64,000 nt of DNA from Hofstenia miamia (taxonomy: Eukaryota > Xenacoelomorpha > Acoela). Of this stretch, positions 11,095-21,698 are shown piece after piece. The position numbers and the translations under genes were made by a program. Positions within the stretch are counted from its first letter, which is position 1. The number at the start of each line of letters is the position of its first letter. The notes beneath the pieces were generated by a model, which was not told the origin of the DNA, did not search any database, and was given only the letters and a program-made list of their open reading frames with translations. The stretch spans positions 22,325 to 86,324 of the forward strand of contig SCFE01000086.1 in assembly GCA_004352715.1 (NCBI GenBank), read 5' to 3'.

Positions 11095-11369
11095 TGTAGC
11101 ATAATCCAAGACATAATGCTGCTAAGAAGAGAAGATCAAAGGATTAGTCAGTATTAAGATCAAATTATGATTTATTGATTGTAAACAAATTAAAGTTAAT
11201 TATCATCATTATGTTTGTAATATGCAACTAAGAAACAAGATAGCAAATTAGTACTTGTTGAAGAATAATTTGACCAAACAAAGGGGGCAAAAACACTTCC
11301 ATTATTTTTAGACATTTTTGGCAGACAAATAAATTCAAATTCAAACAAAAGGTACTTTTTGAATTCAAC

Positions 11370-11377
11370 TATAAATA
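11370..11377 (+). promoter_or_regulatory. LTR1 TATA box (5' LTR of copy 2)
   Basis: The sequence tataaata lies about 20 bp after aaggtact, as in the other LTRs. The Tc1 element inserted about 85 bp downstream and would interrupt any transcript started here. Confidence 0.6.
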
Positions 11378-11459
11378 GAGTGAGAATTAATTTGGAAACT
11401 GTTGAAGTAAATTCTTCAAAAATCTTATCTTTAGATTTCATTTGGTTTGCTTACTTATA

Positions 11460-12762
11460 CAGCTGTGGCCAAAAGTTTATGATCACAAGCATTATTTTGG
11501 AAAAAATGCAATTTTTCTTTAACAAAATGACTATATTACTAAAAAATGCTTCCAACAAACAAGATAAATATACACACACATTAATACAATGTCTAATACT
11601 TAGTTGTGCCCCCTTTTGAAGCCTTAATATGAAATGGAATTGAGGAAAAAAGTGTCTCATAATATGATGTAGTGATTTCTGAAACCCAAACCAGCTTTAT
11701 GGCACACAGAGTGAGTCATATGATGTTGGGCATTTCTCACTAACCTTCCTTTTCATGATTTCTCAGCAATTTTCTAAAGAGTTGAGATCAGGTGACAATA
11801 CAGGCCACCCTTGTAGGAGTTCAAAGGGTTTACCAGTAAACCACGTATTCACAGTTTTTGCCATGTGGCATGGTGCACCATCCTGCTGAAATATTTTAGT
11901 GTAACTTATTTGCATCCAAACAGGTACCTTCTGATTGATGAAATCAAGGTAGACTATGAGTTTTAGATGGTAGAACCCATAAACCAGCACACCCTTGTGC
12001 AGTAATGGCACCCCAAATCATGACACTAGTGAATGCTTTAATGTGGGAAGTAAATATTTTGACTTTATATGTAATTTGCTGGACGCCTCATCATATTTGC
12101 TCCAAACTGAAACTGTGACACAGTGGTTTCATCTGAGAACATTACTTTTTTCCAGTCATCAGCCAACTAATTGGCGTATCTTTGTGCAAAAGCCAGCCTG
12201 TCAAAAATTTTCTTTTTTAACCTTTGTTCACAATCAACTAGCAAATGGCGCCAAATATTTGTGCAACTACTGACAACTGGTAATGACTGTAAATTAGAAT
12301 GAATAACACTGCTTGATATGGTTGTAGTGACAGAAGCTTCTTGTCTGATCAAACTATCAGTTCTCTGTGATGATATGCTTGGGCTACCTGATCTTGGACA
12401 GCTCTTGTAGCAAGAAATCTCTTTAATCCTTTTGATGGCATCACATACAGTTGATTGTGCCACATGGATTCTGACAGCTATTGCCCTTTGAGACATATTT
12501 TCTTGGCTTAAAACCTGAACTTGCGCACACTGTTCAGACATTAACTTGCATTTCTTACCCATATTTAAAGGTGATAAATAAGATGCTGTAACATTGTTTT
12601 GGGTTACATTCACATAAATACACTGATAGTGCAACTAAATATGAGTGGCTGAATGTAAACTAACAATTATAAACATTACAGGAAGGTTGCTTAAAAATAT
12701 GCATGAAATATAACTGTATATACTAAAATCACAAGGTGATCGTAAACTTTTGGCCACGGCTG
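11460..12762 (-). mobile_element. Tc1/mariner-family transposon
   Basis: The element is 1303 bp. Terminal inverted repeats begin cagctgtggccaaaagttta on the left and, read inward from the right, cagccgtggccaaaagttta. They match over 27 bp with two differences. Both ends are flanked by TA (11458-11459 and 12763-12764), the Tc1/mariner target duplication. Length, target site and encoded protein agree. It inserted into the 5' LTR of gypsy copy 2 and so is younger than it. Confidence 0.95.
11600..12562 (-). pseudogene. Tc1-like transposase, broken
   Basis: The likely start is MGKKCKLMSEQ at 12562. The N-terminal paired-type helix-turn-helix follows (SQENMSQRAIAVRIHVAQSTV and a second block with SCPRSGSPSISSQRTD). 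The catalytic part contains FQQDGAPCHMAKTVNTWF and WPVLSPDLNSLEN at about 11765-11905, the second Asp and the Glu of a DD34E transposase. The C-terminal LQKGAQ resembles the usual KGG end of the family. The protein should be about 340 residues, but stops and frameshifts split it into at least three frames, so it is inactive. Confidence 0.9.
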
Positions 12763-13548
12763 TAAATCATGTCAAGCTAAAAGGTAGATGCAGTAGTAGT
12801 GGCTTGGGCACACATTGGGAGCAATTTGAGGGTCCTTGATTCAAGCCATGAACCTGCATTTATATTAGGTGTATGAATAGGAGTTTTACTCCATTTAGCT
12901 GACTATTGATTCAATTGTTTGCATGTATTAAATAATGTATTATCAGAGAAAAGGCTAGGAAGCCTACCATAGGTTAAATCTATATTACATATCTAATTAG
13001 GTGATCTATAAATAGACTGATAAAATGACCATGAATATAACATTAGTTAAATGTAAGGTAGGAAGCTGCAAGTAACTAGTTACTTTATTTATCTATGTTA
13101 ACTAAAGCCAATAGTTCTTGGTAATGGCTGAATTAATATTTATTAAGCAGCTAGTGACACTGCCAGGTTGTGAAGCACTGAATTACACATTACAAATTGA
13201 GTTTAAGTCAGTTACATCCAGCCTTGAGAGCTGCACTGAGTTAGGATCAGGAACACATAAGTTACTTTGTTGAGCTGAGACTTGGAACTACTCAAGCAAC
13301 AACAGAGGCACATGGATGTGGATTGGTTCAGAGATCAGAGTCAGCCAGAGGCCAAAATGGAATCATGGAGAGGAACTACAGCATACCTAAATAGTATTGG
13401 GTTACTTGAAGTTAATGCAAGTTAACAACAACGTATCTCATGTTGGAGTAAAGAATTAATATCAGTGCATCACTACTTGCATACAACAGGAAATAATGAT
13501 TTAAAAGAATAATTAAATCTCTGTTGAAGCCTGGTAGGAGATGCTACA

Positions 13549-13564
13549 TGGCGACAGTGACAGA
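13549..13564 (+). promoter_or_regulatory. Primer binding site, tRNA-Arg type
   Basis: tggcgacagtgacaga starts directly after the LTR end. It differs at two of 16 bases from tggcgaccgtgacagg, the complement of the 3' end of a common animal tRNA-Arg including CCA. Equivalent sites lie at 25010-25025 (minus) and 32398-32413. Confidence 0.85.
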
Positions 13565-13767
13565 TAAGAACAAGAAGAAGAATCAGCCCAACATTCTAAC
13601 TCAGGACTTGGAATCAATAGTAAGAAAAGCAACTATGACAGAGAAAAACCCACATGCAAAGAACCCAATACAACATATAGTCAGTTACCACTACTACACC
13701 TAATCTAAAGCAGGTTCAAAGACAAGAATTGCACTGAACTGCTAGCCACTACTAATTGTAAATCAAA

Positions 13768-15330
13768 ATGACAAACACAAGAGGAAGGAAAGGTAGTGTG
13801 AAGAAAGGCACAAGCAAGACAACCCCCGCCCCAAGGAGGACACGCTCTGAAACAGATGTATCCCCCACTGAACTGGAAACCCTACACATGTCCACAGAAA
13901 CAGGATCCAGTGAAGTCTTAAATATTTTAAGACAGACAAATGAAATCGAAACAATACTAAGATCTGAAATACAATTGTTGGTGGAAAGAATGGTGAAACT
14001 GGAACAAGAGAACAAAAATGCAATGACTGAACTAAAAATCAAAATGGACAATTGACTAGTAAACCAAAGTGAAAACTTCCAGAAAGACATCAAAGCACTA
14101 ACAACACAGTTAGCACAATTGAACAAATGCTTCCAGGAGCAGAACACAAAATGGGAAAGTGTATGCCCACAATTAAAAGATGTGAACAAGCAGCTAATTC
14201 TTGACAACAACATACAGGCTCAAGAAATAGAACAGCTCAAGGACAAGCTCAGGTCAATAGAGCTGGACAGAGATGAAAACTATAAGAACCAGCACTGAGA
14301 GTGATACAAGAAAACGAAGAGGAAAACCAAAGGAAAACATGAATGCATGAGATAACAGTTCAGCAAATGAAAGAGAAGAGCCTACAGACGTCACCCACAA
14401 ATTTCAAAAAATGATTTATGGAAGTAGAAGAAGAAGAGGAAGAAGAGAAGAAAAAAATCATTGACAAAATTACAAAAGTGGTGACAAACCAACTCAAAAT
14501 AGACGAATAAACAAATTTATGAAGAAAACCAACCTATGAGAGCTCAATGCTACCATAATACAGTCACAATGACACAATACCATGCAAGGCAACTTTGCCA
14601 ATATTCAACGGGAATACCCAAAAGAAAAGTAAACCAACAGGCAGAAGCTGCAAGATTCCCATTATACTTTAGAGCAGTGGCGTCCCAACACTACCTACTC
14701 TTAGATACCAATATGAAATGAGACTACAAACTGCTAATCAGAGACTTCATAAAATACTACAAGAACTAAAGCTTTAAAAACCAGTACTGAATAATACTAA
14801 ATTCGACAAAGATGAGAGAGACAGGCAACATTCGAAATTACATCCAGCAAGTGGAGCAATTGGTGACACTCAGCTCAAAGGGGAATAAATACTCAAAATA
14901 CGATCTTTTCTCCCACATCTGCAAGAGAATGCCAGAGAACATCTGGACCCAATTCAAAATTAAATGTGACGTCAATGACAAATTGGAGAAAATGATTAGG
15001 AAAGCTGTAGACATACAGACAACAATAAAAAATAACACCTTCATCTACAAGAAAGTGGTCTGGAATAAAGAAAAGCCGACAGAATGGCGGAACAGCTATA
15101 AAACACAAACAGGGAGCATGAAAGCTTTCAAAGAAAAGAAGACAGAGAAGTTTGTCAACATAAAAAGCAAAGAGGGAAAGTCGAAGAAAATTAGAGAAAG
15201 AGACATTAAGTGCTACAACTGTGGACAGAAGGGACAAATGTAGGAAACAAATCAATATGATCAGAGAAGAAGAAGCATATTACGAAGACAAAGATGTAAT
15301 TGAATCTGAAAAAGAATTACTGGAAGATCC
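13768..15330 (+). pseudogene. gag: Gag polyprotein of copy 2, decayed
   Basis: The start MTNTRGRKGSVKKG at 13768 aligns with the gag start of copy 3 (24812, minus). A predicted coiled coil follows, with ILRQTNEIETILRSEIQLL and later Glu/Lys-rich heptads. The capsid-like part near 14815-15050 contains IRNYIQQVEQLVTLSSKGNKY and PENIWTQFKIKCDVND. The nucleocapsid knuckle begins CYNCGQKG at about 15210 but its His/Cys half is lost, and the frame changes there. Several stops (14056, 14299, 14718) break the frame. Gag would form the cytoplasmic particle of the element. Confidence 0.85.
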
Positions 15331-16134
15331 CCAAATGGAGAAGAATCGGAAAACTGGCTTGAGTGCCGACTCCAAAAACCAAGCACCAATAATGATCATG
15401 ATGAACTTGGACAATATCAACACAATAACAATTGATAAATGGAATATTAACAAAGGCAACAATTGACATGGAAGCAGCAACATCAATAATAACAGATGAG
15501 TTCACTACAAAACTGGGAAATAAATGAGAAGATTTGGAAAGATCAAACAAAAGACTAATCAATGCATCCGGAAAATACATAGACACAAAAGGCAAGCTCA
15601 ATGCAGTATAAATCAGGATAGCAAATACAACCTTTGAACAATCGCTAGTAGTAATGGACACTTCCAACAATATATTGCCATATGAGGTGATACTAGGTGA
15701 CGACTTCCTAAAAAAGAAGGGATGTGTAATAAATTATTCCAATAGAACAATTAAAGTGAGGGAAGAAGAAATCGAAATTGAGGAGCAAGAAGGAAAGCTA
15801 TCAACAATAGCATTTGAACTGGAAGAAGATATAAAACTGCAGCCGTACCAGTGCAGGATGCATGAAATTAAAGTGGAAGAAAAGATCACAGCAGAGATAA
15901 TGATCTACGATAACAAATGGATCAATTTGAAAAGATTCTTGATGCCATCAAGTGTGTGCGCCATAAAAACGGAAGAGGGAGAATACCAATACTAAATGCA
16001 ACTAATCATAATATCAACATAAAGAGAATGAACATAAGAATACTTGGAAAGTATGTCAAATCCAGCATCAAAGCCATCTGGAAAAATATGGAAGACATTG
16101 ATGAGCAGAGTAGTTTGCATGGTCAACTCAAGTA
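15331..16134 (+). pseudogene. pol: Retropepsin-type protease and start of the pol linker
   Basis: After the gag tail, IDMEAATSII at about 15462-15491 stands where retropepsins have the (I/V)DTGAxxSxI active-site loop. The Asp is kept but T-G is replaced by M-E, which should abolish activity. The C-terminal half is clear in the frame from 15654: VILGDDFLKKKGCVINYSN, the ILGxDFL motif of the family. The following NATNHNINIKRMNIRILGKY block (15990-16050) is the usual gypsy linker before RT. The frame changes near 15465 and 15990. Confidence 0.8.
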
Positions 16135-17134
16135 NNNNNNNNNNNNNNNNNNNNNNNNNNNNNNNNNNNNNNNNNNNNNNNNNNNNNNNNNNNNNNNNNN
16201 NNNNNNNNNNNNNNNNNNNNNNNNNNNNNNNNNNNNNNNNNNNNNNNNNNNNNNNNNNNNNNNNNNNNNNNNNNNNNNNNNNNNNNNNNNNNNNNNNNNN
16301 NNNNNNNNNNNNNNNNNNNNNNNNNNNNNNNNNNNNNNNNNNNNNNNNNNNNNNNNNNNNNNNNNNNNNNNNNNNNNNNNNNNNNNNNNNNNNNNNNNNN
16401 NNNNNNNNNNNNNNNNNNNNNNNNNNNNNNNNNNNNNNNNNNNNNNNNNNNNNNNNNNNNNNNNNNNNNNNNNNNNNNNNNNNNNNNNNNNNNNNNNNNN
16501 NNNNNNNNNNNNNNNNNNNNNNNNNNNNNNNNNNNNNNNNNNNNNNNNNNNNNNNNNNNNNNNNNNNNNNNNNNNNNNNNNNNNNNNNNNNNNNNNNNNN
16601 NNNNNNNNNNNNNNNNNNNNNNNNNNNNNNNNNNNNNNNNNNNNNNNNNNNNNNNNNNNNNNNNNNNNNNNNNNNNNNNNNNNNNNNNNNNNNNNNNNNN
16701 NNNNNNNNNNNNNNNNNNNNNNNNNNNNNNNNNNNNNNNNNNNNNNNNNNNNNNNNNNNNNNNNNNNNNNNNNNNNNNNNNNNNNNNNNNNNNNNNNNNN
16801 NNNNNNNNNNNNNNNNNNNNNNNNNNNNNNNNNNNNNNNNNNNNNNNNNNNNNNNNNNNNNNNNNNNNNNNNNNNNNNNNNNNNNNNNNNNNNNNNNNNN
16901 NNNNNNNNNNNNNNNNNNNNNNNNNNNNNNNNNNNNNNNNNNNNNNNNNNNNNNNNNNNNNNNNNNNNNNNNNNNNNNNNNNNNNNNNNNNNNNNNNNNN
17001 NNNNNNNNNNNNNNNNNNNNNNNNNNNNNNNNNNNNNNNNNNNNNNNNNNNNNNNNNNNNNNNNNNNNNNNNNNNNNNNNNNNNNNNNNNNNNNNNNNNN
17101 NNNNNNNNNNNNNNNNNNNNNNNNNNNNNNNNNN
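16135..17134. other. Assembly gap (1000 N) in place of RT-RNase H-integrase
   Basis: The gap lies exactly where about 3 kb of pol is expected, so its true size is probably larger than drawn, unless this copy carries a deletion. Confidence 0.97.
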
Positions 17135-17390
17135 CTTTCCTTCCCACAGTACACTACACTGATTCAAGAGTGGTGAGACACGCAGAGATCCAGAGGAAGG
17201 TGTAAGTGGTGGAAGAACCGTGGAGATATGAAAGCGATTCAAGGCTGACGTCATCTCATCCGGAACCACAGCTGGTCAAGTGCCAATACGAGTAACTGCG
17301 AGCTGATTCAAGGGCAAAGCAGTAGAAAATATCAGCACAGATTCACAGCCTCCAGACTGTGAACTGAGCACCAGTAGATTACCATTTAAG
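17135..17390 (+). other. Linker between pol and ORF3 with degenerate repeats
   Basis: Three short units containing gattcaag occur at about 17160, 17235 and 17303 and would read TDSR, SDSR and ADSR. They stand where copy 1 has its QSDCQLKG repeats and copy 4 has ADSQLR. Stops interrupt the frame. A perfect CRE-like core tgacgtca occurs at about 17247. Confidence 0.5.
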
Positions 17391-20300
17391 ATGACCCAGC
17401 TACACGCCTCCTCAGACACAACCTCAGAACGCACTGTACGATCAAAAGAAAGAGAAAAGCGGATGTCAAAAATAGATGGGGAAACATTACACCCCTATTT
17501 CATGGGAACATCGAAGATGCGTTATAATGCATTCGCAAAACTATCACTGGAAACAAAGTCCCATATAAGAAAAGTCGCAAGGATCAAGGGGAAATTCTTA
17601 CCAATCATGCTCAATGCTAACAACAGGCTGAAAGTCAATGTAATTATTAGCTACCCTCAGGAAATGAACGAAACATTAGAAAGGCCATATATGCGCAGTA
17701 CGGTGCATGTTGTTTTTGACGACGCATTCACATTAGATACACTGCAAGCAATAATGGCATATAAGGATAAAATTGCGGAGATACCAGAAATCAATATGGA
17801 CGCAGACAATCTTACAATTATACACATTCTGAAACAAAAAGAGTACACGAAAGCATTACAAAAGAAGGTCGATGACACAACTAGGATGGCGAGAGTACAA
17901 AATGTTAGAATTGTACTAATAACAATCACAACGCAAGAGGAAATTCCTGACCATCTGGAAATAGCATGTCAGCTGGGAGAGAACATTTTCCCATGGCAAA
18001 AATCGGATACAAATACTACAATTCCAGAACTGATACGCCTGGATTTACAGATAGACTACTGGGCGCAGATTTATCGAATCATGGTAGACCCGTGCATAGC
18101 AATCGATTTATACAGGCAAACAAAAACTATAGAATTAACAACGGATACGGAGGGCATCGAAAAAGCGAACACGCTGTTTATAAAGTGCAGCCTCACACAA
18201 CGCCAGGAGCATCTACAACAGATTCAAACGATCTGGAAAACAATGAAACTACAGCAAAAAGTAGAAGAGGGATGGCCTAAGATAAGAATTGACGCACCAT
18301 CGAGAAAATTCCACAAATCAATTGAAGTAGCTTTAACGGAAGTAAACCGCGCCTATGAACTAAATACAAAGAAAGATTTTAAGCAAATGATATTCGAGAA
18401 GAACGCACCAGAGATACGTTTCAGAACTACAGCATGGATATTAGCCATCTTTACGACAGAAGAAGTGGAATTAAAATTACCGATCTCGCGACAAACCCAG
18501 CATAGACTAACAAAAGCAAAACGATATGAAATCGCAATATCCCCGATCAACACACAAACAAAAAACTGGCTGTTAAAGGGACATACAGGAAAACTAGAAT
18601 CACCAAACAGAACAGAAAAACCAGTGCAAGCCATGGAAAAATTACTAAGCAGGATCATCATGCAAGAAAACCCGTTGGGGAAGATATCAGCAATAAGCAT
18701 CGCTAACAAGATGGGGATATGCCCCAGCAAAATTACTATATTTGATGAACCAATGAGAAAATACATGTGGGGACAACATCTGAGACACGGGTGAAACAGC
18801 TTCTAAACCAACCATGGCTCACAACCAAGAAGATCATAAAAAGGAAACTTGCAAGCACAGCAGAAATCCACAACATAATAACACAGAAGAACGTGCAAAA
18901 TATATTANNNNNNNNNNNNNNNNNNNNNNNNNNNNNNNNNNNNNNNNNNNNNNNNNNNNNNNNNNNNNNNNNNNNNNNNNNNNNNNNNNNNNNNNNNNNN
19001 NNNNNNNNNNNNNNNNNNNNNNNNNNNNNNNNNNNNNNNNNNNNNNNNNNNNNNNNNNNNNNNNNNNNNNNNNNNNNNNNNNNNNNNNNNNNNNNNNNNN
19101 NNNNNNNNNNNNNNNNNNNNNNNNNNNNNNNNNNNNNNNNNNNNNNNNNNNNNNNNNNNNNNNNNNNNNNNNNNNNNNNNNNNNNNNNNNNNNNNNNNNN
19201 NNNNNNNNNNNNNNNNNNNNNNNNNNNNNNNNNNNNNNNNNNNNNNNNNNNNNNNNNNNNNNNNNNNNNNNNNNNNNNNNNNNNNNNNNNNNNNNNNNNN
19301 NNNNNNNNNNNNNNNNNNNNNNNNNNNNNNNNNNNNNNNNNNNNNNNNNNNNNNNNNNNNNNNNNNNNNNNNNNNNNNNNNNNNNNNNNNNNNNNNNNNN
19401 NNNNNNNNNNNNNNNNNNNNNNNNNNNNNNNNNNNNNNNNNNNNNATAGAAAAGTGGGGAGAGATCAGTCCAGCCAAGACAATCAAGTGGATTGATATGG
19501 ATGATGAGCATTTCTTGGTCAAAATCAAAATAACAAAAGAGTCCAAAGACATAAGAGAAAGGAACTTCCAGTGCATCCGAGAACAACAAACGGTAGCAAC
19601 AATGAAACTGATGTTTACCGAAGCCTTTACAAGAACAGAACTGGAGGAATTACTACGACCATACAATCAACTCGCCATCGACGTGGAGTGTATTACTTCA
19701 AGAGTAGAGCTAACAGAGGAATTACAGTTAAAAATGAGTCGAAAGGGACTAATGCAAGCATTCTGGGATATGATTCCCGAAGCAAAAATGAACTACCCTG
19801 CCACTATAGGGTTAGCAACAGCATCGACCACAGAAGGCATGTACTGGCACATAGAACGAGAGATTGAAACGAAATTACTCATATGCACACCGCCAGAGAC
19901 TATCCCAGTACCCATGGTCCTACCACGTTGGAGAATACACAAGGACGTCAAAGTCGTGAAAACCTTCTTACATGAGTATAAATCGTACATGAACACTGAA
20001 AAGAAAGCGAAAGCCATAGTCAACAGAGAAGATTACAAAAAGTTGAAAGCAATACTGTTACAACAAAACAACAAGGAACGAGTCTACATTGAGGGCACAA
20101 TATCGCCGGATCAATTGTACACACAGGGAAAACCTATAAATGTACAATTACAAGACTTGCGGAAGGAAATTGAAGAAAGAAATCCAAGAGCTATAATGTT
20201 ATTCTCAGGAGTGAATGACATAGTTTGGACTGATATATGGGAGAAAAGATATCAATACTATGACGTCACAAAAAGGGTCGAAATCGTTACTATGATGAGA

Positions 20301-20756
20301 TTAAACAAAAACAACCCCAATATGATCACAGAGGAAGAAGTCAGGAACAACGTCAGCTTCTTCTATAAGGATGTGGCGAACACTCGAAGTTTAAGAAAAG
20401 TTTTTACGTTCTTTTACCCGGATAACCAAATTCAGGAAGATTTAGCACATACGAGTAGAGCAGACGCACAGATGAATCTTATGATCAGCATCAAGGGCAT
20501 TCAGTTATATCAAAAATATTATGTCATCTTCTCGCAGAAAATCAACAAGTTGAGAGAATTAACACCCATAGCAGAAGATATTAGAGAAACCCGGTTCTTA
20601 AGATACGTGAACGTTACAACTACAGAAAGAGAAGCAGTGCTAAAGATGACAACATGGTCTGATCAACAGGCGGAAATGGTAATTAGAAAAGCAGACACTC
20701 TGGTGCATGGAGAGCGAGCTGTGCTAAAAATAACGCAAGCTGAGGGGGGCGTGTAG
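17391..20756 (+). CDS. ORF3: unknown large protein in the env position, nearly intact
   Basis: The frame starts MTQLHASSDTTSERT and could encode about 1,120 residues. It is open from 17391 to 18794. A one-base loss in the run tgggg at about 18768 shifts it: copies 1 and 4 read KYMWG followed by A/D-T and continue in frame, and the equivalent TTSETRV continues here from 18771. After a 538-N gap it is open from 19446 to the TAG at 20754. It is hydrophilic, rich in K, E, I and T, with no signal peptide, no membrane-length hydrophobic stretch and no zinc finger. By eye, residues about 50-345 (17538-18425) and the stretch 19446-20096 look like two copies of one module. Decayed homologues occupy the same place in copies 1 and 4. 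I do not recognise the family. An env glycoprotein is unlikely. A structural, nucleic-acid-binding or host-interaction role is possible but unproven. Confidence 0.75.
18908..19445. other. Assembly gap (538 N) inside ORF3
   Basis: The copy 1 region from about 7650 to 7835 shows that ORF3 should continue through this gap. Confidence 0.97.
20742..20751 (+). promoter_or_regulatory. Polypurine tract of copy 2
   Basis: gaggggggcg directly precedes the 3' LTR start, in the position of the plus-strand primer tract of LTR retroelements. It lies within the last codons of ORF3 and encodes its glycine-rich end. Confidence 0.6.
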
Positions 20757-21029
20757 AATCATCCAAAACATAAAACAGAAATAAGCTGCAAAACGTCACA
20801 GAAGAACTAAGATCGAAAAAGAAGTGATTAAAAAATATTATGATTAAATCAAGTGTGATTATTTCAGTTTGATTTTGTATATTGCAACCAAGAAAATAAC
20901 ATGTGTTGAAAAAGAGATAATTGTATCTGTCAATAAAACGTTTTCAACAAATTGTTGCTTACATTATTTTTAGCCGCCATCTTGGCAGACGTTTAAATTT
21001 AAATCAACAGGTACTTCTCTTCAAATTAC

Positions 21030-21037
21030 TATAAATA
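21030..21037 (+). promoter_or_regulatory. LTR1 TATA box (3' LTR of copy 2)
   Basis: tataaata stands 20 bp after aggtact, as in the other LTRs. Confidence 0.6.
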
Positions 21038-21076
21038 CGATTAAAACTATTGTAAGCATTGATAAAGAATTTTACT

Positions 21077-21698
21077 NNNNNNNNNNNNNNNNNNNNNNNN
21101 NNNNNNNNNNNNNNNNNNNNNNNNNNNNNNNNNNNNNNNNNNNNNNNNNNNNNNNNNNNNNNNNNNNNNNNNNNNNNNNNNNNNNNNNNNNNNNNNNNNN
21201 NNNNNNNNNNNNNNNNNNNNNNNNNNNNNNNNNNNNNNNNNNNNNNNNNNNNNNNNNNNNNNNNNNNNNNNNNNNNNNNNNNNNNNNNNNNNNNNNNNNN
21301 NNNNNNNNNNNNNNNNNNNNNNNNNNNNNNNNNNNNNNNNNNNNNNNNNNNNNNNNNNNNNNNNNNNNNNNNNNNNNNNNNNNNNNNNNNNNNNNNNNNN
21401 NNNNNNNNNNNNNNNNNNNNNNNNNNNNNNNNNNNNNNNNNNNNNNNNNNNNNNNNNNNNNNNNNNNNNNNNNNNNNNNNNNNNNNNNNNNNNNNNNNNN
21501 NNNNNNNNNNNNNNNNNNNNNNNNNNNNNNNNNNNNNNNNNNNNNNNNNNNNNNNNNNNNNNNNNNNNNNNNNNNNNNNNNNNNNNNNNNNNNNNNNNNN
21601 NNNNNNNNNNNNNNNNNNNNNNNNNNNNNNNNNNNNNNNNNNNNNNNNNNNNNNNNNNNNNNNNNNNNNNNNNNNNNNNNNNNNNNNNNNNNNNNNNN
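21077..21698. other. Assembly gap (622 N) in LTR
   Basis: The gap lies within the 3' LTR of copy 2; both sides match the LTR at 1-748. Confidence 0.97.

Larger units (their letters stand above)
11095..13548 (+). repeat. 5' LTR of copy 2 (LTR1 type), interrupted by a Tc1-like element
   Basis: The LTR starts tgtagcataatcc and ends gagatgctaca, so its ends are inverted repeats of each other (tgtagcat/atgctaca). It is directly followed by the primer binding site. Without the inserted transposon it is about 1.15 kb. It aligns with 20752-22148 in blocks, for example around ttggcagac at 11330, actataaata at 11369, and the segments from 13090 to 13548. Its middle also matches the minus-strand LTRs at 1-748 and 25026-26032. 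Confidence 0.88.

Noticed and set aside
17391-20756. ORF3 as an envelope glycoprotein
   Set aside because: No signal peptide, no membrane-length hydrophobic segment, no cleavage site and no cysteine pattern are visible.
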